This document shows, piece after piece, positions 51,336 to 59,540 of a stretch of DNA of 64,000 nt (its first letter is position 1; each line of letters begins with the position of its first letter). A program made the translations under genes and the position numbers. Under the pieces are notes generated by a model that made no database searches, was not told where the DNA came from, and was given only the letters and a program-made list of their open reading frames with translations. Origin of the DNA: Paenibacillus pabuli (lineage in GTDB: Bacteria > Bacillota > Bacilli > Paenibacillales > Paenibacillaceae); contig NZ_CP073714.1 in NCBI RefSeq assembly GCF_023101145.1, forward strand, positions 992,001 to 1,056,000, in the 5' to 3' direction.

Positions 51336-52574
51336 ATGGAGCGTGTCGTTATTACAGGAATGGGAATTATCTCTCCGCTGGGGAATGATGTTCATACATT
51401 TTGGAATGGATTGGTGGAAGGGAAATCAGGAGTTTCGCATATTGAAGCGTTTGATACAACGTCCTACAAAACGAAAATAGCAGGAGTAGTCCGTGATTTT
51501 GATGGAGAGGAACGCTTCGGACGGAAGGAAGCTCGGCGTATGGACCGATTCGTGCAATTTGCTGTTGCCGCAGCAGAGCAAGCTTTGTCTGACTCCGGTC
51601 TCGTAATGGATCATGTGGACAGGGAGCGGGTTGGCGTGTATATCGGTTCCGGCATCGGCGGAATCCAGACCCTGATGGAACAAGGAAAGCTTCTGTCTGA
51701 ACGTGGGCCTGCAAGAGTCAGTCCAACACTGGTACCCATGATGATATCCAATATGGCTGCGGCTATGGTCAGCATGAGGTTTGGCTGTTGGGGACCCACA
51801 CTCTCTCCAGTGACAGCCTGTTCGATCGGCAACACAGCTATAGGTGAGGCTTTCCGGCTGATTCGCCATGGTGGAGCAGATGTGATTTTTGCTGGAGGGA
51901 CGGAGGCAGCGGTCACCGAAGTATCGTTGGCAAGCTTTGGCAATGCAACGGCGCTATCTACACGAAACGAAGCGTATGAAGGGGCGAGTCGACCATTTGA
52001 TGCAGGCAGAGATGGTTTTGTCATGGCTGAGGGTGCCGGGGTCTTGGTTGTGGAGTCCCTGTCTCATGCCCTTGCAAGAGGCGCAAACATTCTTGCGGAG
52101 GTCGTTGGGTATGGTGCCAGTTCAGACGCGTATCATATGGTGGCCACCCACCCGGAAGGGCGGGGTGCATATTTGGCCATGAAAGCCGCGCTGGCAGATG
52201 CGCTACTTCAGCCACATGAGATTGATGTCATTAATGCTCATGCTACCAGTACGGAAGCGGGTGATCTTTCCGAAACCAAAGCGATTAAGCAGCTGTTCGG
52301 TGAAGAAGCCTATCAAATTCCGGTAACGGCAAACAAATCAATGACCGGGCATATGCTGGGTGCGGCTGGTGGAGCGGAAGCTATATCACTCATTCAAAGC
52401 TTGCGTAGCGGCATCATTCCACCGACAATCAATCAGGAGCAGAGCGATCCGGAATGCGATCTTGATTATGTACCCAATGTCGCACGAGAAGCTGACTTGA
52501 GAGTTGGCATGTCCAACTCATTTGGTTTCGGTGGTCATAATGCGGTCATTATTTTGCAAAAATATCCATCCTGA
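51336..52574 (+). CDS. Beta-ketoacyl-ACP synthase II-like (FabF paralog)
   Basis: 412-residue thiolase-fold enzyme. The catalytic triad Cys162 (TACSIGN), His302 (NAHATST) and His339 (SMTGHMLG) is complete. Compared with housekeeping FabF, the nucleophile context TACATG is changed to TACSIG and NAHGTST to NAHATST. It stands alone, not in a fab cluster, beside a MmyB-type regulator. It may condense a special acyl chain or adjust membrane lipids. ATG 51336 follows GGGAGG; an upstream in-frame start was rejected. Confidence 0.88.
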   Translation: MERVVITGMGIISPLGNDVHTFWNGLVEGKSGVSHIEAFDTTSYKTKIAGVVRDFDGEERFGRKEARRMDRFVQFAVAAAEQALSDSGLVMDHVDRERVGVYIGSGIGGIQTLMEQGKLLSERGPARVSPTLVPMMISNMAAAMVSMRFGCWGPTLSPVTACSIGNTAIGEAFRLIRHGGADVIFAGGTEAAVTEVSLASFGNATALSTRNEAYEGASRPFDAGRDGFVMAEGAGVLVVESLSHALARGANILAEVVGYGASSDAYHMVATHPEGRGAYLAMKAALADALLQPHEIDVINAHATSTEAGDLSETKAIKQLFGEEAYQIPVTANKSMTGHMLGAAGGAEAISLIQSLRSGIIPPTINQEQSDPECDLDYVPNVAREADLRVGMSNSFGFGGHNAVIILQKYPS

Positions 52575-52640
52575 AACGCAGGGCCGTCTCGAAAGGAATT
52601 CCCATTTCGATGAAATAACCTATCTGTGATTCGGTCGCTA

Positions 52641-52691
52641 ACAAAGGGGCGTCCACTGTCATGCTCATGACTTATTGGACAGCCCTTTTAG
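52641..52691. terminator. Probable bidirectional terminator
   Basis: AAAGGGGCGTCCA and TGGACAGCCCTTTT arms between the convergent FabF-like and nasA genes. Confidence 0.6.
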
Positions 52692-52748
52692 GCGCGATAA
52701 TTATCCGCTTCTGCATACGGTAGACTAGGGAAGAAATCGTCCTAATGC

Positions 52749-53981
52749 TTAAGACGTGAGGGGTGGCGAGTCGGTGATACTCTTACTGCTTTTGTGCAGC
52801 CAACTGACACGCCAACGCGATTGCATAAACAGTACCAGGATCGTGGATGCAGCCGCAATCAGACTAAGAATAACAAAGCCTGGTGTGTAGGATTGGTAGG
52901 AACTGTACAGTTGACCGAGAATGAGGGGCAATGCATATCCGCCCAATCCGCCAGCCGCACCTACAATACCTGTCATCAATCCAATCTCGTTGCCAAATCT
53001 TTGAGGCACCAGTTGGAACACGGACCCATTCCCTGCGCCAAGACACATCATACCGAGGAAGAGCATGACAACCACAACGGGAAGCGGTGGCATGAAGGAC
53101 ACACCGATCAGCATGATACAAGCTCCTGTATACAGGACGGTGAGCATGCGTGTTCCACCAACCTTGTCAGCCAGATAACCCCCTACAGGTCGGAAGAAGC
53201 TGCCGGCGATGACACAGAATGTAGTAATGTCTGCGGCGTGAACAGGAGAAAGTCCATATTGAGTGTTGAAGAAGATGGTCAGATAGTTGCATAGCCCCAC
53301 GAAGCCACCAAAGGTAACGCAATAGAAGGCACAGAATACCCAGGCGTCTTTTTGTTTCAGCAAGCTTCCGTATTGAGACAATTTCTTCGGTTCAGGCCGA
53401 TTGGGGCTGTTTCGTGCAAAGAGAGAAAAGAGAACAAATACGATGGCAATTGGTATAATAGCAAGCCCGAATACCACTTCCCAGCTGCCAAAATGGGTAG
53501 CCAAACGATTGGCGAATAACGTCGCGAGTACCGTTCCGCTGTTGCCCGCTCCGGCAATACCCATGGCCAAACCCTGATGCTCCTTGGGATACCATTGTCC
53601 AGCCAAAGGCAGAGCAGCGGCAAAGGAGGCGCCGGCTACACCAAGTAGAAGCGCCACCACATAGAGCTGGCTCAGGGAGTCAACCCACAGCCAACCTAAC
53701 AGCAAGGGAACAAGTGTGACGAGCATCCCGATCTGTGCGGTCAGTTTCGGACCGATATAATCGGACATGAAGCCAAGCACGAGTCGCAAAATAGAGCCGC
53801 CAAGAATAGGCAGGGCCACAAGATTGGCTTTTTCCAGCGGTGTCATTGGATAGTCTAAAGCAATTACAACCGCAAGTGGGCCAAGCATACCCCATATCAT
53901 AAAACTGATGTCAAAATACATAAACGCCCCGAAAAGGGTAGGTTTATGCCCGCTCTTCCAAAAACTTTTGCTCTCCATCAT
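52749..53981 (-). CDS. nasA: Nitrate/nitrite transporter, MFS NNP family
   Basis: 410 residues, about 12 TMS. MYFDISFMIWGMLGPL in TM1 and the nitrate-signature GIAGAGNSGTVLATLFAN in TM5 are characteristic of NarK/NasA; the C-terminal half has GAGNGSVFQLVPQRF, the second signature. It imports nitrate for assimilation. It is divergent from nasBC, as in B. subtilis. The promoter is a perfect TTGACA-17-TATAAT with a GlnR/TnrA-type box over the -35. The leader contains tandem hexaloops and a terminator, implying antitermination control. Confidence 0.92.
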   Translation of the reverse strand: MMESKSFWKSGHKPTLFGAFMYFDISFMIWGMLGPLAVVIALDYPMTPLEKANLVALPILGGSILRLVLGFMSDYIGPKLTAQIGMLVTLVPLLLGWLWVDSLSQLYVVALLLGVAGASFAAALPLAGQWYPKEHQGLAMGIAGAGNSGTVLATLFANRLATHFGSWEVVFGLAIIPIAIVFVLFSLFARNSPNRPEPKKLSQYGSLLKQKDAWVFCAFYCVTFGGFVGLCNYLTIFFNTQYGLSPVHAADITTFCVIAGSFFRPVGGYLADKVGGTRMLTVLYTGACIMLIGVSFMPPLPVVVVMLFLGMMCLGAGNGSVFQLVPQRFGNEIGLMTGIVGAAGGLGGYALPLILGQLYSSYQSYTPGFVILSLIAAASTILVLFMQSRWRVSWLHKSSKSITDSPPLTS

Positions 53982-54041
53982 CCATCATCGCTCCTCATCC
54001 AATTAAGATCTTCATCCATTGTTTATGGGTTTGTTCAGACA

Positions 54042-54085
54042 GAAAAGGGCCGCAATTCGTCCAGATCTGAACGATTTGCGGCCCC
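54042..54085 (-). terminator. Leader terminator of nasA
   Basis: On the minus strand GGGGCCGCAA...CGTTC and GGACGAATTGCGGCCC form a long stem with an AGATCT loop, then TTTTC. Its 5' arm overlaps hexaloop hairpin P2. Confidence 0.88.
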
Positions 54086-54119
54086 GTTGCCGACAAGACG
54101 GTACACGTCATTGTGTCCC
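54079..54119 (-). promoter_or_regulatory. Tandem hexaloop (ANTAR-type) RNA element in the nasA leader
   Basis: P1 (54119-54100): GGgACAC-AATGAC-GTGTaCC. P2 (54092-54079): CGGC-AACGGG-GCCG. Both are hexaloops with A at position 1 and G at position 4, separated by 7 nt; P2 overlaps the terminator 5' arm. This is the known ANTAR-protein target layout. Confidence 0.8.
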
Positions 54120-54132
54120 GTTCCCTGAGTAG

Positions 54133-54148
54133 ATCACAGCACTGTGAT
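54133..54148. repeat. Inverted repeat at the 5' end of the nasA transcript
   Basis: ATCACAG-CA-CTGTGAT, 7-bp arms, just inside the predicted start of the nasA RNA. A 5' hairpin or protein site. Confidence 0.5.
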
Positions 54149-54158
54149 TTTGATTCAA

Positions 54159-54187
54159 ATTATAAAAAGGGAAATTCGATATGTCAA
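54159..54187 (-). promoter_or_regulatory. nasA promoter
   Basis: Perfect minus-strand TTGACA (54187-54182), 17-bp spacer, TATAAT (54164-54159). Confidence 0.85.
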
Positions 54188-54198
54188 TAAAAATTACA
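54182..54198. promoter_or_regulatory. GlnR/TnrA box 1, over the nasA -35
   Basis: TGTCAATAAAAATTACA fits TGTNA-N7-TNACA exactly. Its position over the -35 suggests repression of nasA by GlnR-type protein in nitrogen excess. Confidence 0.78.
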
Positions 54199-54243
54199 CA
54201 GTTTTTAAGATTCCTCCGATTTTTATAACTTTTAATTTTTTTA

Positions 54244-54260
54244 TGTTAAATTTATTGACA
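54244..54260. promoter_or_regulatory. GlnR/TnrA box 2, over the nasB -35
   Basis: TGTTAAATTTATTGACA fits TGTNA-N7-TNACA exactly and contains the nasB -35 hexamer. Confidence 0.78.
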
Positions 54261-54283
54261 TGACATTGAAATTACCTTAATCT
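54255..54283 (+). promoter_or_regulatory. nasBC promoter
   Basis: TTGACA (54255-54260), 17-bp spacer, TAATCT (54278-54283). Confidence 0.72.
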
Positions 54284-54298
54284 GGATCTAATAAGAAA

Positions 54299-54336
54299 CC
54301 ATACAATGGCGTGTGGATTCCGGAGGCAACGGTGCC
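54299..54336 (+). promoter_or_regulatory. Tandem hexaloop (ANTAR-type) RNA element in the nasBC leader
   Basis: P1 (54299-54316): CCATAC-AATGGC-GTGTGG. P2 (54325-54336): GGC-AACGGT-GCC. A1 and G4 are conserved in both loops, the linker is 8 nt, and the 3' side of P2 is shared with the terminator 5' arm. Confidence 0.8.
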
Positions 54337-54365
54337 CTTTTCCGATATATGGAGAAGGGATTTTT
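54335..54365 (+). terminator. Leader terminator of nasBC
   Basis: CCCTTTTCC and GGAGAAGGG (8 of 9 pairs) around a 7-nt loop, then ATTTTT, ending 45 bp before the nasB start. Confidence 0.82.
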
Positions 54366-54409
54366 CTGTTTATTTGCAAGCAAAATGTGATAGGGATAGG
54401 GGGCAGCTC

Positions 54410-56737
54410 ATGAGTAAAACGAAACTGGTGATTATAGGGAATGGCATGGCCGGTGTAAAGTGTGTGGAAGAGATTATTGCACTGAAGCCTGATACTTATG
54501 AGATTGTTATTTACGGTAATGAACCCCGTCCCAACTACAATCGGATTATGTTATCCAAAGTATTGCAAGGAGAGCATTCGTTACAGGATATCATCATAAA
54601 TGATTGGACGTGGTATAAGGAGCATGGTATTCGGCTTTGTACAGGAGAGACCGTTAACAGGATTGATATTCATACGAAATATATAGAGACTGAATCTGGC
54701 TTGAGGGAAGCCTATGACATCCTTATTCTGGCGACAGGATCTTCTCCATTTGTTCCATCAATCCCTGGGATCGATAAAGAGAGGGTTATGTCCTTTCGCA
54801 CGATGGATGACTGTACACGCATGTCCGATTATTCCAAAACCTATCGTAAGGCTGCAGTCATTGGTGGCGGATTACTTGGGTTAGAGGCTGCACGTGGATT
54901 GCTTCATCTGGGCATGGAAGCGGCGGTAGTTCATAACGCACCTTATATTATGAACCGACAGTTGGACCAGAAGGCTGGCCAGATGCTTCAGCATGAGCTT
55001 GAGACTCAGGGAATGTCCTTTCTTTTGGCGAAAAAAACACAAAAGATTATTGGACGTTCGCAGGTTCAAGGTCTCCTTTTCACGGATGGGTCCAGGCTTG
55101 AAGCTGAGGTTGTCGTTGTAGCTGTAGGTATTCAGCCGAACGTTGATCTGGCAAGGAAAAGTGGAATTGCAACAAATCGAGCGATCATGGTAGATGACTA
55201 TATGCGTACCAATGTACCTGATGTATATGCCGTTGGAGAATGCGCTGAACATCGGGGGATCAGCTACGGTCTGGTGGCTCCCTTGTATGAGCAGGGAAAA
55301 GTACTCGCTCTCACATTATGCGGGCAGAAAACACCTGAATACAAAGGCTCTGTTCCTTATTCGCAGCTGAAGGTATCAGGTGTTGATGTCTTCTCGGCAG
55401 GTGAAATCAGTGGGGAGGGAGTACAGACCGTTATTCAAACATTCGATGGTATTCGTGGGACATACAAGAAAGTTTTGACGAAAGCTGACAAGGTATGCGG
55501 TGCCATTTTGTTCGGAGATACCGCCGAGGGAACGGCCTTGCTGGGACTGGTACAGCGAGGGGCTGAGGTTGCTGAACTTGCTCCACGGGAAGGTGCGCCG
55601 GATCCAGCTGAGATGGCTGCTGCTGCACTATCGGATGAGGAAACGGTATGTGCCTGCAACAATGTGACGAAAGCGGCGATTATGAAGGCTATCCAAGAGA
55701 ATGGATTACAGACAGCAGATCAGGTCAAGGAACGGACTAAAGCCTCAGGATCATGTGGTGGGTGCCGCCCCATGGTCGCTGCTCTGGTGAAATATACACA
55801 TCATCTGAAGAGTAATGATGGTGACAGAACCATTTTGCAAACGGAGAAAAAGACAGAAGTGCCAGTATGCAGCTGCACAGAGCTTGGAAATGCCGGACTG
55901 AAGCAAGCATTGGATCAGATTCTCGCCTCGAGTGAAGAGTGTGTAGAAGGATTAGGACATCAATTTGCCACAACTCGGCAAACGGACTTAACCGTGATCA
56001 TACAGAAACTGGGTTGGAATTCGGCGCATGGATGTGCGGTTTGTCGCCCAGCCATTCACTATTACTTGCTGGTATCCACTCAATTGAGGATTAAACGAGA
56101 AAATTTGACGAGTGAACATGCGGCTGCTGAACAAGCCGCGATTTGGCAGCAATCAGGGGGCCGAAATACGGAACCTTTTCATGAAGTTCAGGTTCGCTGG
56201 GATGATCGAAATCCACTGTCACTCTACGATACAGACGTGCGGGGATTAGCTGAACAGCTTCATGCGGACTTGCACCGTGTAGAGATGCCATCGCCTGTGA
56301 GCGTAGGTATCGCACCGGTTACAGGGTCATTGGTAAGCGTTCTTGTTCAGGATATTGGCTTGTTGGCTTCTCCTGCAGGATGGGAAATATATGCCGGTGG
56401 GCATGCAGAGCATCCTGTCAAGGAAGGAAGATTGCTGGGGGTCGCAGAAACGGAGCTGCAAGCCGCATTAATCGCAACAGCCTGCCTTCAGTGGTATCGT
56501 CAAACCGCCTGGTATGATGAACCATTATGGGCATGGACGGAGCGATTGGAGTTTATGTCGATTCGGGAAACGCTTTTGGATGATCAGTTTCAGATGGAAC
56601 TCGCGAAGGGCATCATAGCTGAAAGGCAGGGATGGGGAAATGGATTTATTCGTGGATTCAGAACCGACAGCTTCAAGACTTCATGTCAAGGAGACTCAAT
56701 GTCCATATTGCAGTGTGCAATGCAAAATGACAGTTGA
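54410..56737 (+). CDS. nasB: Assimilatory nitrate reductase electron-transfer subunit
   Basis: 775 residues (B. subtilis NasB about 770). FAD/NADH domain (1-400): LVIIGNGMAGVKCVEEI, LILATGSSPFVPSIPG, VIGGGLLGLEAARGL and AVGECAEHRG. Two BFD-like [2Fe-2S] domains follow: VCACN...SGSCGGCRP (about 418-465) and VCSCT...GCAVCRP (about 485-560). A C-terminal region without siroheme motifs distinguishes it from NirB. It carries electrons from NADH to NasC. ATG 54410 (AGGGGGC upstream) avoids the leader hairpins. The 3' end overlaps nasC by 98 bp. Confidence 0.9.
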   Translation: MSKTKLVIIGNGMAGVKCVEEIIALKPDTYEIVIYGNEPRPNYNRIMLSKVLQGEHSLQDIIINDWTWYKEHGIRLCTGETVNRIDIHTKYIETESGLREAYDILILATGSSPFVPSIPGIDKERVMSFRTMDDCTRMSDYSKTYRKAAVIGGGLLGLEAARGLLHLGMEAAVVHNAPYIMNRQLDQKAGQMLQHELETQGMSFLLAKKTQKIIGRSQVQGLLFTDGSRLEAEVVVVAVGIQPNVDLARKSGIATNRAIMVDDYMRTNVPDVYAVGECAEHRGISYGLVAPLYEQGKVLALTLCGQKTPEYKGSVPYSQLKVSGVDVFSAGEISGEGVQTVIQTFDGIRGTYKKVLTKADKVCGAILFGDTAEGTALLGLVQRGAEVAELAPREGAPDPAEMAAAALSDEETVCACNNVTKAAIMKAIQENGLQTADQVKERTKASGSCGGCRPMVAALVKYTHHLKSNDGDRTILQTEKKTEVPVCSCTELGNAGLKQALDQILASSEECVEGLGHQFATTRQTDLTVIIQKLGWNSAHGCAVCRPAIHYYLLVSTQLRIKRENLTSEHAAAEQAAIWQQSGGRNTEPFHEVQVRWDDRNPLSLYDTDVRGLAEQLHADLHRVEMPSPVSVGIAPVTGSLVSVLVQDIGLLASPAGWEIYAGGHAEHPVKEGRLLGVAETELQAALIATACLQWYRQTAWYDEPLWAWTERLEFMSIRETLLDDQFQMELAKGIIAERQGWGNGFIRGFRTDSFKTSCQGDSMSILQCAMQNDS

Positions 56738-58772
56738 AGAACTTGCTGCACCTGTCACAGGTCAGCATCGCGGGGAGTATGCGGTTCATGGTGTTCCGAA
56801 TGAAGCTTCCCAGGGCAGGCTTTGTGTCAAAGGAATGAATGCACATCAGCATGCGCTCAGCGGGCAACGGTTAATGCATCCGCTGATCCGTCGTAATGGC
56901 ATACTTGAGACATGTACATGGGAAGAGGCCATTCAGAATATTGCAGAGCGATTTCAGGGTATGAAAGATATTTATGGAGCAGATGCGGTTGGCGTATACG
57001 GAGGAGGCTCTTTGACAAATGAAACAGCCTATCTTCTGGGCAAATTCGCAAGGGTCGCATTAGGTACGAAATACATCGACTATAATGGAAGGTTTTGCAT
57101 GTCAGCTGCGGCTTCGGCCGGCAGCAAAGTATTCGGCATGGATCGGGGACTAACGTTCCGTCTATCCGACATTCCCGAGGCGAGATGTATTATACTGGCA
57201 GGCACTAACATTGCGGAATGCCAGCCAACCCTGCTGCCATACTTTAATCAGGCAAGGGAGAACGGAGCTTTTATTATTGTTATAGATCCTCGTAGAACTG
57301 CGACCGCGACGATGGCTGATCTACACTTACAGGTGAAGCCCGGCATGGATGCTTTGCTGGCGGATATCATGCTGAAGATCATTATGGATGAAGGAATGGT
57401 GGACCCCCATTTTATAGAAGAAAGAACGCATGGATATGAACAATTACGGCATGGTTTGGCAGATTTACAACTGGAGCAAGCGGCGGCGGCATGTGGGATA
57501 GATCTGGTTCATATTCGCCAGGCAGCAACGGCATATGGTAAGGCAGATACTGGCATGATTATGACGGCACGTGGAGTGGAGCAGCAAACGGATGGGCATC
57601 TGGCAGTCAGACATTTTCTGAATTTGGTACTGGCGACTGGCAAAATAGGCAAACCAGGCTGCGGATACGGGGCTATCACAGGTCAAGGAAATGGGCAGGG
57701 CGGACGCGAGCATGGACAAAAGGCTGACCAGCTCCCCGGCTATCGCTCCATCGAAAATGAAGCAGATCGTGCCTATGTGGCATCCGTCTGGGGAGTGGAA
57801 CCTGCAAGTTTACCGGGCAAAGGGGTCTCTGCCTACGAAATGATGGAGCGTGTTCATGATCAGGATATTCGGGCACTGCTTGTGATGGGTTCGAATCCGG
57901 TTGTATCCAATCCCAATGTGCGTCTGGTGGAGGAAGCGCTTCGGAAACTGGATTTCCTGGTTGTGGCAGACATGTTTCTGTCCGAAACAGCCCGTTTGGC
58001 CGATCTGGTGCTCCCGGTCACTGCCTATTTGGAGAATGAAGGTACACTCACCAATCTGGAAGGACGTGTTCTGTTACGTGAACAAGGACGACCTGCGCCA
58101 GGAGAAACGCTCGATGATTGGGATGTATTATGCCGAATTGCTGCAGAGTTGGGCAAAGCCTCTTACTTTCAATATGATTGTGCGGAGGATATATTTAATG
58201 AACTTCGGGTAGCAAGTCGCGGCGGAGTCGCAGATTATTATGGCATAACCTATGAACGTTTGCGTAACGAAAAAGGGGTATATTGGCCATGTCTTGCTCC
58301 AGACGAGCAAGGCATAGGGTTGTTATTTAGTGAGCGATTCGCCCACCCTGACGGCAAGGCTATATTCACAGCTGAGTTAAGCCCTGGCTGGAATGAGGTA
58401 TCATCGGAATTTCCCTTGATTCTCACCAATGGACGTGTGCTCCCACATTACCTCACAGGGGTTCAGACACATCGAAGCCCAGCGCTAGCAGCTCGAGAAT
58501 TGGAAAACTTCGTTGAACTTCATCCGGATACTGCTGCCCGTAATCGTGTTATAGACGGAGAATGGGTCGAAATTCAATCGGTGTACGGAAGCTTCACCGT
58601 GCGCTCGCGAGTCAAGGAGTATATTCGGGAAGACACCTTGTTTGTTCCAATGCACTGGGGTGGCATTCAGAATGTGAATCGAGCTACAAGACCTGAATTG
58701 GATCCATATTGTCGTATGCCAGGATTCAAGACGGTTGCAGTAACCATTCGCCCTTTACGATTGATCAGGTGA
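56640..58772 (+). CDS. nasC: Assimilatory nitrate reductase, molybdopterin catalytic subunit
   Basis: 710 residues, the same length as B. subtilis NasC. Cys21, Cys24, Cys28 and Cys62 (CPYCSVQC...GRLCVKG) bind the [4Fe-4S] cluster. Cys153 (YNGRFCMSAA) is the expected Mo ligand. GTNIAECQPT, VIDPRRTATA and GSNPVVSNPN are bis-MGD contacts, and the C-terminal domain contains LILTNGRVLPHYLTG. It reduces nitrate to nitrite in the cytoplasm. The start lies inside nasB. The nitrite reductase genes expected next (nasDE) are absent from the window. Confidence 0.93.
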   Translation: MDLFVDSEPTASRLHVKETQCPYCSVQCKMTVEELAAPVTGQHRGEYAVHGVPNEASQGRLCVKGMNAHQHALSGQRLMHPLIRRNGILETCTWEEAIQNIAERFQGMKDIYGADAVGVYGGGSLTNETAYLLGKFARVALGTKYIDYNGRFCMSAAASAGSKVFGMDRGLTFRLSDIPEARCIILAGTNIAECQPTLLPYFNQARENGAFIIVIDPRRTATATMADLHLQVKPGMDALLADIMLKIIMDEGMVDPHFIEERTHGYEQLRHGLADLQLEQAAAACGIDLVHIRQAATAYGKADTGMIMTARGVEQQTDGHLAVRHFLNLVLATGKIGKPGCGYGAITGQGNGQGGREHGQKADQLPGYRSIENEADRAYVASVWGVEPASLPGKGVSAYEMMERVHDQDIRALLVMGSNPVVSNPNVRLVEEALRKLDFLVVADMFLSETARLADLVLPVTAYLENEGTLTNLEGRVLLREQGRPAPGETLDDWDVLCRIAAELGKASYFQYDCAEDIFNELRVASRGGVADYYGITYERLRNEKGVYWPCLAPDEQGIGLLFSERFAHPDGKAIFTAELSPGWNEVSSEFPLILTNGRVLPHYLTGVQTHRSPALAARELENFVELHPDTAARNRVIDGEWVEIQSVYGSFTVRSRVKEYIREDTLFVPMHWGGIQNVNRATRPELDPYCRMPGFKTVAVTIRPLRLIR

Positions 58773-58815
58773 GTAATACGGGTTGCAGGTTGAACTACGC
58801 TGGAAGTCTGACAAA

Positions 58816-58862
58816 GAAGCTGTACAGTCCCGGATTTATATGAGACTGTGCGGCTTTTTTTG
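58816..58862 (+). terminator. Terminator after nasC
   Basis: AAGCTGTACAGTC and GACTGTGCGGCTT arms, 14-nt loop, T7. Confidence 0.85.
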
Positions 58863-59041
58863 CGTATTCAACGTAGGGATGCAATAGTTCCGAGGTTCCA
58901 CGTAAACATGAGAATTGGCCCATGAATATGACTGGCATATTCGTTAAAATGTTCAATAGGGGCACATATGTACGTGTTTTTGGGTGGATATTGAATTAAA
59001 TGATCATAAGTTTGGTTCATTTTCCGTGGTGGTATAGATAT

Positions 59042-59071
59042 TTGGGACGATGATCGAGGCTTCTATATAAT
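59042..59071 (+). promoter_or_regulatory. Promoter of the two-gene unit at the right edge
   Basis: TTGGGA, 18-bp spacer, TATAAT; 27 bp before the GTG start. Confidence 0.6.
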
Positions 59072-59097
59072 AAATTGAGTACATAGGAGGGAAAGCA

Positions 59098-59517
59098 GTG
59101 ATCGTATGGATTACAGTCAAAAGTCTGGGCAAACGCAAGCCTGCACTTGCCAAACAAGCTGCCGAACTTCCGGAAACAACCAATACGCTGAGACAGCTTA
59201 TTAAGAATATGGTAGCTCAGCAGGTTAAGACGACTCAACACAAGAAAAATGATGCTGAATGGCTTGCCTACCTGATGCCTGAGGATATTCAGGAACAGGC
59301 GGCAGCAGGCAAAGTAGGCTTTGGCGCAATATACAACGATGGGGTTCCTGATGTAGAAGGCGCCATGGCTACCGCTGTAACCGCATATGAAGATGGGTTA
59401 TTTAAAGTGTTTCTCAATGATGAAGAATTGCAGGGACTGGACGAACCGCTAATTTTGCAAGAAGACGATAACGTGGTATTTATCCGCTTTACCATGCTTG
59501 CAGGGCGTCTGTGGTAG
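59098..59517 (+). CDS. Small protein, possibly ubiquitin-like/beta-grasp, upstream of DUF4132 gene
   Basis: 139 residues, GTG start with GGAGG 7 nt upstream. The N-terminal strand MIVWITVKSLGKRK, helix TTNTLRQLIKNMVAQQV and the C-terminal strand QEDDNVVFIRFTMLAGRLW follow the order of a MoaD/ThiS/ubiquitin-type beta-grasp (TLRxLI helix; late D-x-V-x-F-I strand). It lacks the terminal Gly-Gly. A middle insert (about 45-105, with VGFGAIYNDGVPDVEGAMAT) is not typical. The fold is my inference. It sits 23 bp before the giant DUF4132-like gene and should act with it. Confidence 0.6.
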   Translation: MIVWITVKSLGKRKPALAKQAAELPETTNTLRQLIKNMVAQQVKTTQHKKNDAEWLAYLMPEDIQEQAAAGKVGFGAIYNDGVPDVEGAMATAVTAYEDGLFKVFLNDEELQGLDEPLILQEDDNVVFIRFTMLAGRLW

Positions 59518-59540
59518 AGAGTGACGAGGAGGAGAATGGA

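Larger units (their letters stand above)
58773..59097. other. Intergenic region between nasC and the DUF4132-associated genes
   Basis: It contains the nasC terminator and a plus-strand promoter at 59042-59071. Nothing else recognised. Confidence 0.5.

Noticed and set aside
54133..54148. FNR/CRP-type binding site
   Set aside because: The palindrome is ATCACAG-CTGTGAT, the reverse half-site order of TGTGA-N6-TCACA, and it lies inside the nasA transcript; a 5' RNA hairpin fits better.
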